A stretch of 64,000 nucleotides of DNA from Noviherbaspirillum suwonense (GTDB taxonomy: Bacteria; Pseudomonadota; Gammaproteobacteria; Burkholderiales; Burkholderiaceae_D), in contig NZ_FXUL01000001.1 of the NCBI RefSeq assembly GCF_900182955.1, positions 248,001-312,000 of the forward strand, read 5' to 3'. Numbering within the stretch: the first letter of the stretch is position 1; every line of letters starts with the position of its first letter. Positions 21,196 through 30,723 of this stretch are shown here, piece after piece. The notes beneath the pieces are model-generated. The model was not told the origin of the DNA and searched no databases. It saw nothing but the letters and a program-made list of their open reading frames with translations. The translations under genes and the position numbers were made by a program.

Positions 21196-23862
21196 TCACT
21201 CGCTCAGGCCCAGTGCCCTTTTCTTCGGCCGCAGCGCCTGCACTGCCTGGGCCGCCTTGCGCCCGGCCAGGAAGGCATGGTCGGAGTTGTAGTACTCCCA
21301 TTCGCTGTACCGGCCGGCCAGCACGATGTCATGCTGCGCCATCCAGTCGCGTATCAGCGCGACATTCTTCGCGCGGGCATGGTCGTACAGCACATACGCG
21401 TAGGGCATATCGACCAGACTGGACGTCAGCAGCGTGTCCTCTGCCGTCAGCAGCCCGACCTTGACCAGATCGGCCATGCAGCGCGCCACCAGCGCGTCGC
21501 CGTCTGCCGGCAGCGGCTTGTGCTCGGAGTACGAGATTTCGCAGGTCAGGCCGAAGCCGCCGGGCGGATTGCAATGCGGGCTGGCGTTGCCCTGTACGAA
21601 GATGCGGTGGAAAATGCTGTCTTCCGGATAGTAGATCCAGTGCTTGTCCGTGATGTTTTCACGGGCAATGCCCAGGTTCACGCAGCGTATCGAGATATGG
21701 CGCAGGCCGGCCGCGGCCGCATGCACTTCCGCCGGCGCGTTGGCGCCGATCAGCTTTACCAGTTCCGGCAGCGGCATGGTGCTGACCAGCTGGTCGTACT
21801 GGAAGCGACGGCCGTCGGCAAGCGCCAGCATCTTATCCTGCGGCAGCAGTTCGACCACCTTGGCGCCGGTCTCGACCGCGCCCTTGATATGCGGCAGGAA
21901 TCCCTTCATCAGCGCTTCGAAACCGCCTTTCAGCGGATAGCCGAAGCGGGCGTTCGGGCCCATGGGCTTGGCCACCGGCTCGAGCGCGCCTTCGATGATT
22001 TCATTCAGGTCGGGCAGGGGCACGCGTCCGCCCAGCCACGAGGTTTCCATCTCGGTCAGGGGCACGGTCCACAGCTTGCGGTTGTAAGGCACCGCGAAAT
22101 GCTTGGCGATACCGGCGCCCCACACCTTGTAGATGAATTCCTCGAAGTTGCGCGGCGCCTGTCCCTGCAGCGCAACCGCGCCGGGCGACGAAGCGGCGGT
22201 GACCGCAGCCGTCGTGGAGGAAGGAAGCGCAGCGCCATCCGCGCAGCAGTCTTCCAGGTCCTTCACGTCGCCGGTGGCGACAGTGCAGTTGGCCGCGCTG
22301 GAAGTCGTGTCGGGCTGGCGGCTGCTGCCATAGCGGGCTTCAACGGCGCCGCTGATGCATTCGGCGATGACCTTGGGCGGCAGGCCATAGAGCGCGCCCT
22401 GGAACGGATAGCGGGTGTGCACGCCCTTGCTGTAGACCCAGGCTTCGCGGTTCTGCCAGTGCAGGTTATCGCCGAGCAGCGTCTGGTACAGCTCGAGCAC
22501 GTACGGGTCGTTGGAAAACATGATGTGGCCGGCATAGTCGAAGGTAAAGCCCTTGTCTTCGATCGAGCGGCACCATCCGCCGACGGTTGCATTGCGCTCC
22601 AGCAGCAGGGTGTCCTGGTCCAGGTGATAGGCGGCCGACAGGCCGGTCGGCCCGGCGCCGATCACAACCGTGCTGTAGCTGCGCGCAGGCTGCTGGCTGT
22701 AAAGCTGGTTGACATTGCGGGCCGCTGCCGGCGCGGCGCTGGCCGTGGCGGCGGCGCGTTCGCGCACGGTCTGCTCCATCGCGTTCATCAGGTCGCGCAT
22801 CGCGATCGCGGTGGCATCCCACGAGGTGCGGGTCAGCTTGTCGCGCATCTGCCCGATTTTTTGCGCGCGTTCTTCCGGCGAGAGCAGCAATGCCTCTTCG
22901 CACGCGGCAATGAATGCTTCGGGCGTGTCCGCAATCGCGACCACGTCGCTGTGCAGGTCCACCACGTCGCGCACCGGCGTGCTGACGATGGGCAGTTCGG
23001 CCGCCATGTATTCGAGCGACTTGGTCGGGCTGATGAAGCGCGTCGACTCGTTCATCGCGAACGGCATCAGGCACACATCCCAGCCTGCCAGCAGCTGCGG
23101 CAGCGCTTCATAGGATTGCTGGCCAAGGTAATGGATATTTTCATGGCGCGGCAGCGTCGCCGGGTCGATCTTGACCACCGGTCCCACCAGCACGATCTGC
23201 CATTGCGGATGCGCCTGCGCGACCTTGCCTATCAGTTCGGTGTCGAAACGTTCGTCGATCACGCCGTAGAAGCCAAGGCGCGGACCGGGAATATCGCGGT
23301 GCGCCGGATGCGCATTGGCCCGGTCCAGCGCCTGCGCGAAATGCTGCACGTCGACGCTGCTCGGGAAGCAGTGCACATTCGGATGGCGATCTTTTTTCGC
23401 GTTGTACAGGCTGGGGCCGCCGGTAAAGACGATCTCGGCGCGCTTGAGCAGGGAATTCTCCCGCTGCAGCAGCTGGCGCGGCGGGTTCTTGAACGCGGCC
23501 AGTTCATCCATGCAGTCGTACACGACCAGGCTGGCCGGCAGTTCCTGCAGCAGCGGCAATGCCATCGGGGTGTAAAACCAGACGATGTATTCCTCGCCGT
23601 CGCGCACCAGTTCGCGCACCATCTTCTTCAGATAGGGCAGGTGGTCGTCATGGAAGCCCGGCATGTCGACTGGCGTATGCGGCTTGCAGACGGTGATGTT
23701 CGGATGAGGACTGTAGCTCTCGAGAGCGCCTTCGCCGGGGCGGAAACTGGGCTCTTCGAAGAAACAGATCTTGTAATGTTCAGCCAGGCGGGAAAGCAGA
23801 TGCTGGGGCCGTTGATAGACAAAATCCCAGCGTAGGTGGGAAAACACTAATATAGTCGGCAT
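21196..23862 (-). CDS. Fusion of a group 1 glycosyltransferase and a UDP-galactopyranose-mutase-like FAD oxidoreductase
   Basis: The 888-residue protein starts at the ATG at 23862 (MPTILVFSHLRWDFVYQRPQ). The first 370 or so residues look like a GT-B glycosyltransferase: DFVYQRPQHLL at the start, FYGVIDERFDTELI in the middle, and MPFAMNESTRFISPTKSLEYMAA, the donor-binding part. A linker rich in Ala/Arg leads to a second domain from about residue 395. This has the FAD motif VVIGAGPTGLSAAYHL, GGWCRS and YAGHIMFS, resembling UDP-galactopyranose mutase/protoporphyrinogen-oxidase-like enzymes. A mutase plus transferase in one chain would suit galactofuranose-type polymer synthesis, but the mutase identity is inferred. 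Confidence 0.85.
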   Translation of the reverse strand: MPTILVFSHLRWDFVYQRPQHLLSRLAEHYKICFFEEPSFRPGEGALESYSPHPNITVCKPHTPVDMPGFHDDHLPYLKKMVRELVRDGEEYIVWFYTPMALPLLQELPASLVVYDCMDELAAFKNPPRQLLQRENSLLKRAEIVFTGGPSLYNAKKDRHPNVHCFPSSVDVQHFAQALDRANAHPAHRDIPGPRLGFYGVIDERFDTELIGKVAQAHPQWQIVLVGPVVKIDPATLPRHENIHYLGQQSYEALPQLLAGWDVCLMPFAMNESTRFISPTKSLEYMAAELPIVSTPVRDVVDLHSDVVAIADTPEAFIAACEEALLLSPEERAQKIGQMRDKLTRTSWDATAIAMRDLMNAMEQTVRERAAATASAAPAAARNVNQLYSQQPARSYSTVVIGAGPTGLSAAYHLDQDTLLLERNATVGGWCRSIEDKGFTFDYAGHIMFSNDPYVLELYQTLLGDNLHWQNREAWVYSKGVHTRYPFQGALYGLPPKVIAECISGAVEARYGSSRQPDTTSSAANCTVATGDVKDLEDCCADGAALPSSTTAAVTAASSPGAVALQGQAPRNFEEFIYKVWGAGIAKHFAVPYNRKLWTVPLTEMETSWLGGRVPLPDLNEIIEGALEPVAKPMGPNARFGYPLKGGFEALMKGFLPHIKGAVETGAKVVELLPQDKMLALADGRRFQYDQLVSTMPLPELVKLIGANAPAEVHAAAAGLRHISIRCVNLGIARENITDKHWIYYPEDSIFHRIFVQGNASPHCNPPGGFGLTCEISYSEHKPLPADGDALVARCMADLVKVGLLTAEDTLLTSSLVDMPYAYVLYDHARAKNVALIRDWMAQHDIVLAGRYSEWEYYNSDHAFLAGRKAAQAVQALRPKKRALGLSE

Positions 23863-24256
23863 GCTATCTCCTGGTTGGCACGTGCAGCGCTGCAAAAAGG
23901 CAATGCGTCGCCAGGCGTCGTTGCTTATCGCGGACGCAGTGACAGGTAAGCGCCAGACGCAGGAGGCCGGTCGGATGACAGGCCATTCCATTAAGGCGGG
24001 AGCGGTCACGAGGAGAAAGGGTGGGAATAACTCCGACCCTTGCTAGAACCGGCTCGCATTGCAACGGTATTCGTGCGAGGAGCTTACAAGAATGTCAATT
24101 TTTGCACTATCGGACATCGCCCCATGCCCTTGTAGGAAAGCAGGAGCATGCATCCTGTAAATAATATGCAGCGGCAGCGTGCTTGGCTCCGGCGCAATGC
24201 CCGACGGCGCGACCTGTGGCATAGTCATCCGGATTGACGCATAGCATAGACAGATC
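23863..24256. other. Divergent intergenic region, no gene seen
   Basis: The 394 bp between the divergent glycosyltransferase fusion (minus) and the xdhC-like gene (plus) must hold both promoters. I see no convincing open frame, repeat or RNA gene; short frames on the minus strand are poor in coding character. Confidence 0.6.
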
Positions 24257-25282
24257 ATGGACAGCATAGACCTCGAAGTACTCAAGACCTGCGAACAGTG
24301 GATCAGCCAGGGACGCCGGTGCGAACTGGTCACGGTCATACGCACCTGGGGTTCCAGCCCCAGGCCGGAGGGCGCGACGCTGGCTGTCAATGAAGACGGA
24401 CAGGTCATCGGCTCGGTGTCCGGCGGCTGCGTCGAGGACGACCTGATTGCCCGGGTCCGCGAACAGGGCATCGTCCACACCCATCCGGAGATCGTCACCT
24501 ATGGCATCACTGCCGATGAAGCGCACCGCTTCGGCCTGCCATGCGGCGGAACCATACAGCTTGCCATCGAGCCGCTGTCGGCGCGCAGCAGGATAGGCGA
24601 ACTGCTGACCCTGCTGTCGCAGCATCAGCTGGTGGCGCGCCGGCTCGACCTGGCCAGCGGCGAGGTATCGCTGGGGCCGGCCGGCGCCGGCATGGCGATG
24701 CAGGTGTCGGAAGCGGCGCTGACGACCATACACGGCCCGCGCTGGCGGCTGCTGATCATCGGCGCCGGGCAGCTGTCGGGCTTCCTCGCGCAGATCGCCA
24801 TCGGCATGGAATACCAGGTGACGGTATGCGACCCGCGCGAGGAGTACCGCGGCAGCTGGCAGGTTCCCGGCGTGGAGGTCGTTCACGAGATGCCGGACGA
24901 CCAGGTCATCGCGATGCAGCTCGACGCCCGCAGTGCGGTCGTTGCGCTGACCCACGATCCCAAGCTGGACGACCTGGCGCTGATGGAAGCGCTGAAGTCG
25001 CCGGCCTTCTATGTCGGCGCGATCGGCTCGCGCGCCAACAATGCGAAGCGGCGCGAGCGGCTCAAGCTGTTCGACGTGACCGACGACGAGCTGGCGCGGC
25101 TGCATGGCCCGGTCGGCCTCTACATCGGCAGCAAGACGCCGGCCGAGATCGCCATTTCCATCCTGGCCGAACTGACGGCGGCGAAAAATGGCGTGGCGCT
25201 GCCGGCGGAAGTCAGCGTCGGCAATGCCAAGCGGGCCGCGCAGCAGCTTGCCAGCGAGCCTTCGTGCGGGCTGGCCGACTGA
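24257..25282 (+). CDS. XdhC/CoxI-family protein
   Basis: The 341-residue protein has the XdhC/CoxI layout. The N-terminal domain contains TWGSSPRPEGATLAV and GSVSGGCVEDD. The C-terminal Rossmann domain contains LIIGAGQLSGFLAQIA, a VCDPREEY segment and the family signature YVGAIGSRANNAKRRERL. XdhC proteins load or mature the molybdenum cofactor for xanthine-dehydrogenase-type hydroxylases. No molybdoenzyme subunits are in the window, so the client is unknown. Confidence 0.88.
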   Translation: MDSIDLEVLKTCEQWISQGRRCELVTVIRTWGSSPRPEGATLAVNEDGQVIGSVSGGCVEDDLIARVREQGIVHTHPEIVTYGITADEAHRFGLPCGGTIQLAIEPLSARSRIGELLTLLSQHQLVARRLDLASGEVSLGPAGAGMAMQVSEAALTTIHGPRWRLLIIGAGQLSGFLAQIAIGMEYQVTVCDPREEYRGSWQVPGVEVVHEMPDDQVIAMQLDARSAVVALTHDPKLDDLALMEALKSPAFYVGAIGSRANNAKRRERLKLFDVTDDELARLHGPVGLYIGSKTPAEIAISILAELTAAKNGVALPAEVSVGNAKRAAQQLASEPSCGLAD

Positions 25283-25409
25283 CGCTTCGATATCGCGGCT
25301 CCCCGATTATGCCGCTGCCGGCATGCTGTGTTCCGGAATCCGGGCTTCCATGAACGCATGTTCGTCCCCATCATTGCAGCATGGAAGACCACTGCATAAA
25401 GGACAGCAC

Positions 25410-26270
25410 ATGAGCAGCAAGACCATCAGGCGGCAGCATGACGCCTATCGCGACGACATCGGCGACCTCGTCACCCGCCGTCCCCTGCCGGGACCTGGCA
25501 TCGACCAGCTCGACCCTTTCCTGTTCCTGAACCATCACGGCCCGCAAGTCTATGGACCGCGTAACCGCGGCCTGCCTTTCGGCCCGCATCCGCATCGCGG
25601 CTTCGAGACGGTGACCTTCATCCTGCAAGGCTCGCTCGCGCATCGGGACAGCGGCGGCCACGAGTCGGTGATCAATGAGGGCGGCGTGCAGTGGATGACC
25701 GCCGGCAGCGGCCTGGTGCATGCCGAGGTGTCGCCCGCATCCTTCCTGGAGAGCGGCGGCCCGCTGGAGATACTGCAGCTGTGGGTCAACCTGCCGTCGC
25801 GTTTGAAGATGACCGCGCCGCGTTATACCGGCCTGCAGAAGGACGCGATACCGGCGCTGCCCACGCCCGACGGGCGCGGCACGGTCAACCTGATCGCCGG
25901 CGACTGGGGCGGCCGCTCCGGGCCGTTCGCATCGCTGACCGGGGTCTTCATGAGCACCGTGAACCTGCGAGACGGCGGCGCGGTCAGCTTCCCCGGCGTG
26001 GGAGGCCGCAATGTCTTCCTGTATGTCGTGAGCGGTTCGGTCCGTGTCGGCGGCGACGTCGCGCAGCAGCACCGGCTGATCGAGCTGAGCGATGCTGGCG
26101 ACAGCGTGGACATCACTGCCGATGCCGACACGGTTCTGCTGTTCGGGCATGCGCAGCCCATCGGCGAGCCGGTCGTGTCGCACGGGCCGTTCGTGATGAA
26201 CACCCGGGAAGAGATACAGCAGGCAGCGCGGGACTACATGGACGGGAAGTTCGGCGGGCTGCCGCAGTAG
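25410..26270 (+). CDS. Pirin family protein
   Basis: The 286-residue protein starts at the ATG at 25410 behind AAAGGAC. The pirin N-terminal cupin is clear: LDPFLFLNHHGPQ, then FGPHPHRGFETVTFILQG, supplying the metal-binding His-x-His, and later GSGLVHAE. Bacterial pirins are iron-binding cupins; some have quercetinase activity and others regulate metabolism. It is 127 bp downstream of the xdhC-like gene and may be transcribed with it. Confidence 0.9.
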   Translation: MSSKTIRRQHDAYRDDIGDLVTRRPLPGPGIDQLDPFLFLNHHGPQVYGPRNRGLPFGPHPHRGFETVTFILQGSLAHRDSGGHESVINEGGVQWMTAGSGLVHAEVSPASFLESGGPLEILQLWVNLPSRLKMTAPRYTGLQKDAIPALPTPDGRGTVNLIAGDWGGRSGPFASLTGVFMSTVNLRDGGAVSFPGVGGRNVFLYVVSGSVRVGGDVAQQHRLIELSDAGDSVDITADADTVLLFGHAQPIGEPVVSHGPFVMNTREEIQQAARDYMDGKFGGLPQ

Positions 26271-26545
26271 GCGGGCGATCGGTTCCCGTTCAGCCATGCG
26301 CCGTTCTTCGGGCGCATGGCGCGCATTGCGGCGGCTGCCAGGCGGTCCCGCCGCCGGACGACGCAGCGCCGGTGCGCCCGGCAATGCGCCCTGCATGACC
26401 GTGCAACTCGACTGCACAAAGGGTCTTGCCATCAAAAAAGTTATGTTAAGGTTTCATGTGGCCGAACCTTGGCGCTTCAACAATTCATAAAAACCCTGCC
26501 TGCCGCGCAATGACGTGGCCAGCGCAGCGTGCTTCAGGAGACTGC

Positions 26546-27583
26546 ATGAAAACCGGATTGAAAAAAATCGCCGCGCTCGTCGGCATTGCCACCTTCGGCA
26601 TGATGGCCATGAGCGGCAGCGCCTGGGCGCAGGCGCTTGAGAAACAGAAGGTGTCGATCGCCGTTGGCGGCAAGAACCTGTTCTATTACCTGCCGCTGAC
26701 CATCGCCGAGCAGCAGGGCTACTTCAAGGACGAGGGCCTCCAGGTCGAGATCAGCGACTTCGCCGGCGGCGCCAAGGCGTTGCAGGCGCTGGTCGGCGGC
26801 AGCGCCGACGTGGTGTCGGGCGCCTATGAGCATACGATCAACATGCAGTCCAAGGGCCAGATGATCACCGCCTTCGTGCTGCAGGGCAGGGCGCCGCAGA
26901 TCGTGTTCGGCGTATCGACCAAGACCATGCCCAACTTCAAGTCGATCGCCGACCTGAAGGGCAAGAAGATCGGCGTCACCGCGCCCGGCTCGTCGACCAA
27001 CATCGTCGCCAACTTCGTGCTGGCCAAGGGCGGGCTGAAGCCGTCCGATGTCTCGTTCATCGGTGTCGGCACCGCCGCCGGCGCGCTGTCGGCGATGCGC
27101 TCCGGGCAGATCGACGCCATCTCCAACCTCGATCCGGTGGTGACGATGCTGGAAGAGAAAAAGGACATCAAGGTCATCGCCGACACCCGCACGCTGAAGG
27201 ACACCAACGACCTGTTCGGCGGCCCGATGCCTGCCGCGACGCTGTACACCACCGAGGCGTTCCTGAAAAAGAACCCGAACACCTCGCAGGCGCTGACCAA
27301 CGCGATGGTGCGGGCGCTGAAATGGCTGCAGACTGCCGGCCCGTCCGACATCATCAAGGTGGTGCCGGAAAGCTACCAGCTGGGCGACCGCGCGCTTTAC
27401 CTGGCGACCTTCACCAAGGTGCGCGAGGCCCTGTCGCCGGATGGCCGCTTCCCCGAGGCCGGCCCGCAGACTGCGCTTAAGACGCTGCAGGCCTTCGAGC
27501 CTGACCTTGCCGGCAAGCCCATCGATCTCAGCAAGACCTTCACGAACGAACTGGTGAAGAATGCAAACGCAAAGTTCAAGTAA
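26546..27583 (+). CDS. ABC importer periplasmic substrate-binding protein, NitT/TauT (SsuA-like) type
   Basis: The 345-residue protein starts at the ATG at 26546 behind CAGGAG. Its signal peptide ends near AWAQA. The mature part has the NMT1/SsuA-like pattern: LFYYLPLTIAEQQGYFKDEGL, GGAKALQALVGGSADVV, and a KGKKIGVTAPGSSTNIVAN segment. Such proteins bind sulfonates, nitrate/nitrite, pyrimidine precursors or aromatic acids; the ligand cannot be read from sequence. It heads a three-gene importer operon, and the ATPase start lies 23 bp inside its 3' end. Confidence 0.9.
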   Translation: MKTGLKKIAALVGIATFGMMAMSGSAWAQALEKQKVSIAVGGKNLFYYLPLTIAEQQGYFKDEGLQVEISDFAGGAKALQALVGGSADVVSGAYEHTINMQSKGQMITAFVLQGRAPQIVFGVSTKTMPNFKSIADLKGKKIGVTAPGSSTNIVANFVLAKGGLKPSDVSFIGVGTAAGALSAMRSGQIDAISNLDPVVTMLEEKKDIKVIADTRTLKDTNDLFGGPMPAATLYTTEAFLKKNPNTSQALTNAMVRALKWLQTAGPSDIIKVVPESYQLGDRALYLATFTKVREALSPDGRFPEAGPQTALKTLQAFEPDLAGKPIDLSKTFTNELVKNANAKFK

Positions 27584-28400
27584 GGCCCAGGCCGCGCCGG
27601 CGCTTTGGCTGGACAATATCAGCTGTACCTTCATTTCCAAGGACGACCGGTCGCAGCGCTATACCGCGGTCGCCGACACCACCCTCGCCATCGCGCCCGG
27701 CGAATTCGTGTCGGTGGTCGGGCCGACGGGCTGCGGCAAATCGACGCTGCTCAATGTCGGCGCCGGCCTGCTGACGCCCTCGACCGGCAACGTGCGCGTG
27801 TTCGGCGAACCGCTGGAAGGCGTCAACCGCCGCGCCGGCTACATGTTCCAGTCCGAGGCGCTGATGCCCTGGCGCAGCGCGCTGCAGAATGTGATTGCCG
27901 GGCTGCAGTTTCGCGGCATGGAAGATGGCGCCGCACGCCAGCTCGGCGAGGAATGGCTGGCGCGGGTCGGGCTGCAGGGATTCGGCGACCGGTATCCACA
28001 CCAGATGTCGGGCGGCATGCGCAAGCGCGTGGCGCTGGCGCAGACCCTCATCCTGGACCCGGACATCATCCTGATGGACGAGCCGTTTTCCGCGCTCGAC
28101 ATCCAGACCCGGCAGCTGATGGAGAACGAGGTGCTGGAGCTGTGGAGCGCGAAGAAGAAGGCGGTGCTGTTCATCACGCATGACCTCGACGAGGCGATCG
28201 CAATGTCCGACCGGGTCGTGGTGCTGTCGGCCGGCCCGGCCACCCATCCCATCGGCGAGTTCATCATCGACCTGCCACGGCCGCGCGACGTGGCCGAGAT
28301 ACGCGCGCATCCGCGCTTCGTCGAACTGCACAGCCAGATCTGGGGCGTGCTGCGCGACGAAGTGCTGAAGGGCTACCAGCAACAAAAGAAACTGGCATGA
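27561..28400 (+). CDS. ABC importer ATP-binding protein (NitT/TauT family)
   Basis: The 279-residue ATPase has Walker A GPTGCGKST, the Q-loop region YMFQSEALMPW, signature MSGGMRKRVALAQ, Walker B ILMDEPFSALD and the switch histidine in FITHDLDEA. It is the energy-supplying subunit for the adjacent permease. Its start overlaps the binding-protein gene by 23 bp and its stop overlaps the permease start by 4 bp, so the operon is tightly coupled. Confidence 0.94.
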   Translation: MQTQSSSKAQAAPALWLDNISCTFISKDDRSQRYTAVADTTLAIAPGEFVSVVGPTGCGKSTLLNVGAGLLTPSTGNVRVFGEPLEGVNRRAGYMFQSEALMPWRSALQNVIAGLQFRGMEDGAARQLGEEWLARVGLQGFGDRYPHQMSGGMRKRVALAQTLILDPDIILMDEPFSALDIQTRQLMENEVLELWSAKKKAVLFITHDLDEAIAMSDRVVVLSAGPATHPIGEFIIDLPRPRDVAEIRAHPRFVELHSQIWGVLRDEVLKGYQQQKKLA

Positions 28401-29254
28401 GCATGTGGAAAGCATTGAAACCGAGTCACAGGAATATGCGCGTCTGGCAGGCGCTGGTGCTGGTGGTGGTACTGCTGGGATGGCATCTTGCCACGCGCAA
28501 TCCGCAGGCCGCCTTCTTCTTCGGCGAGCCGCTGAAGGTCGCGGTGCGGATCTGGCAATGGTTCACGGTCGGCGCCGGCACGCTTGAAGTCGGCACCGGC
28601 GAGACCACCTGGTTCACCATCAACTTCCCCGCCGAGATCTATCCGCACCTGCTGGTGACGCTGACCGAGACGCTGCTGGCCTTCGTCATCGGCACCGCGC
28701 TGGCGCTGGTGGTGGGCCTGTGGCTTGCGTTGTCGCCGCTGGCCTCGGCCATCCTCGACCCTTACATCAAGGCCGCCAACTCGATGCCGCGCGTGATCCT
28801 CGCGCCCATCTTCGCAATGTGGTTCGGCCTGGGCATCTGGTCCAAGGTGGCGCTGGCAGTGACGCTGGTGTTCTTCATCGTCTTCTTCAACGTCTACCAG
28901 GGCGTCAAGGAAGTCAGCCCGGTGGTGCTGGCCAATGCCCGCATGCTGGGCGCCAATGCCCGCCAGCTGCTGCGCTCGGTCTATCTGCCGTCGGCCACGT
29001 CATGGGTGTTTTCCAGCCTGCACACCTCGGTCGGCCTGGCCTTTGTCGGCGCCATCGTCGGCGAGTACCTGGGCTCGGCCCGTGGCGTCGGCTACCTGAT
29101 CCTGCAGGCCGAGGGCACGTTCGACATCAATACCGTGTTCGCCGGCATCGTGGTGCTGACGCTGTTTGCGCTGGTGCTCGACGGACTGGTCGGCCTCGCT
29201 GAAAAGCGGCTGATGAAGTGGCAGCCGAAGTCGGGGGAGACCGAGAAGCTGTAA
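28397..29254 (+). CDS. ABC importer permease (NitT/TauT family)
   Basis: The 285-residue inner-membrane protein has about six hydrophobic segments and the inner-membrane component (EAA-like) loop seen around GVKEVSPVVLANARMLGANARQLL. The SsuC/TauC-type features MPRVILAPIFAMWFGLG and GEYLGSARGVGYLI are present. It pairs with the ATPase and binding protein just upstream and has a 4-bp overlap with the ATPase gene. It ends 23 bp from a convergent MFS gene. Confidence 0.92.
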   Translation: MSMWKALKPSHRNMRVWQALVLVVVLLGWHLATRNPQAAFFFGEPLKVAVRIWQWFTVGAGTLEVGTGETTWFTINFPAEIYPHLLVTLTETLLAFVIGTALALVVGLWLALSPLASAILDPYIKAANSMPRVILAPIFAMWFGLGIWSKVALAVTLVFFIVFFNVYQGVKEVSPVVLANARMLGANARQLLRSVYLPSATSWVFSSLHTSVGLAFVGAIVGEYLGSARGVGYLILQAEGTFDINTVFAGIVVLTLFALVLDGLVGLAEKRLMKWQPKSGETEKL

Positions 29255-29266
29255 GCGTCGGACGAG

Positions 29267-29293
29267 GCCGCTGCCGTTCAGCGCGGCAGCGGC
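29267..29293. terminator. Hairpin between convergent ABC permease and MFS genes
   Basis: GCCGCTGCCG (29267-29276) and CGGCAGCGGC (29284-29293) form a perfect 10-bp stem with a 7-nt loop. It spans the stop codon of the minus-strand MFS gene and lies 12 bp past the permease stop. There is no T-run on either side, so it could serve both directions only as a weak or Rho-assisted terminator. Confidence 0.45.
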
Positions 29294-30690
29294 GCGATTT
29301 CCTCCAGCGGCCTGCGCTCGGCATCGACCGCGTGGCTGCGCACCAGCAGCCCGGCCAGGATGGCGAGCACAGCGCCTGCCGCATAACCCATCGCCACGTT
29401 GGCGCGGTCGCCGCTGGCAATCAGCCAGCCGAACAGCACCGGCGCGATGAAGCCGCCGGTGCCCGTGCCTATCGCATAGAAGATCGAGATGGCCAGCGCC
29501 CGCATCTGCATCGGGAATACCTCGCTGGCGGTCAGGTAGGCCGAACTCGCGGCGGCCGAGGCAACGAAGAACACCACGCTCCAGCACAGCGCCTGCGTGA
29601 AGGCCGTCAGCCAGCCCTGCATGAAGGCCCAGCCGGTCAGCGCCAGGCCGATCCCGCTCAGGATATAGGTCAGCGAGATCATCCTCCGCCTGCCGACGCT
29701 GTCGAACAGCGGGCCGAGCAGCACCGGGCCCAGCACGTTGCCGAGCGCGAACGGGAAGATGTACAGCGCGACGCGGTTGTCCGGCACCTGGTAGAAACGG
29801 GTCAGCACCAGCGCATAGGTGAAGAAGATGGCGTTGTAGACGAACGCCTGCGCGACCATCATCGACAGCACCACCACGCTGCGCATCCGGTAGTGCCGCA
29901 GCAGCACGGCAGCGACCTGGCGCAGGCCGGGCATGCCCTCGCCATGCGCATGTCCGCCGCTGTGCACCGGTTCCAGCGCGCCATGCTCCCGCTCGACCTC
30001 CGCCTCGATCTGCGCGACGATGCGTTCGGCTTCCTCCTTCCTGCCGTGCATCAGCAGCCAGCGCGGGCTTTCCGGCACATGGCGCCGCACCAGCACGATC
30101 GCCAGCGCCATCACGCCGCCGGCGATGAAGCAGGCGCGCCAGCCCAGCGCCGGTCCCAGCACACGCGGGTCGAGGACGACGAGGCTGAGGCCTGCGCCCA
30201 GTGCGGCGCCTATCCAGAAACTGCCATTGATCAGCAGGTTGACCCGGCCGCGCACCCGCGCCGGGATCAGTTCGTCGATGGCGGAATTGATCGCCGCATA
30301 TTCGCCGCCTATGCCCAGCCCGGTGATGAAGCGGCAGATCGACAGGAAGACGAAGCCGGTGGAAAAGGCGGTCGCCAGCGTCGCCAGCATGTAGACGGCC
30401 AGCGTGATCATGAACAGCCGCTTGCGGCCGAGCCTGTCGGTCAGCCGGCCGAACACCAGCGCACCCAGCACCGCCCCGGCGATGTAGACCGAGCCGGTCC
30501 AGCCCACCTGCGCCGCGCTGAGCGCCAGCGTGTCGCTGCGTTCGAGGATGCCGCCGATCGAGCCGATCAACGTCACTTCCAGCCCGTCGAGCACCCAGGC
30601 AATGCCCAGCGCCATGACGACTCGCCAATGCCAGCGCGACCACGGCAGTCGGTCGATGCGGGCCGGTATGTTGCTCACGCTGCGGTCCAT
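29278..30690 (-). CDS. MFS transporter, sugar/aromatic-acid (metabolite:H+ symporter) type
   Basis: The 470-residue protein is placed at the ATG at 30690, six bases after AAGGAGGAG. Twelve hydrophobic segments are visible, with the MFS loop GRLTDRLGRKRLF between helices 2 and 3 and its second-half counterpart GPLFDSVGRRRMI. PESPRWLL before the central loop is typical of the sugar-porter/AAHS-like subgroups. The central loop holds a His-rich stretch (HSGGHAHGEG). It ends 23 bp from the convergent ABC permease gene. The substrate is unknown. Confidence 0.88.
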   Translation of the reverse strand: MDRSVSNIPARIDRLPWSRWHWRVVMALGIAWVLDGLEVTLIGSIGGILERSDTLALSAAQVGWTGSVYIAGAVLGALVFGRLTDRLGRKRLFMITLAVYMLATLATAFSTGFVFLSICRFITGLGIGGEYAAINSAIDELIPARVRGRVNLLINGSFWIGAALGAGLSLVVLDPRVLGPALGWRACFIAGGVMALAIVLVRRHVPESPRWLLMHGRKEEAERIVAQIEAEVEREHGALEPVHSGGHAHGEGMPGLRQVAAVLLRHYRMRSVVVLSMMVAQAFVYNAIFFTYALVLTRFYQVPDNRVALYIFPFALGNVLGPVLLGPLFDSVGRRRMISLTYILSGIGLALTGWAFMQGWLTAFTQALCWSVVFFVASAAASSAYLTASEVFPMQMRALAISIFYAIGTGTGGFIAPVLFGWLIASGDRANVAMGYAAGAVLAILAGLLVRSHAVDAERRPLEEIAPLPR

Positions 30691-30723
30691 CTCATGCTCC
30701 TCCTTGCGCTTGCCCACGCAGGT

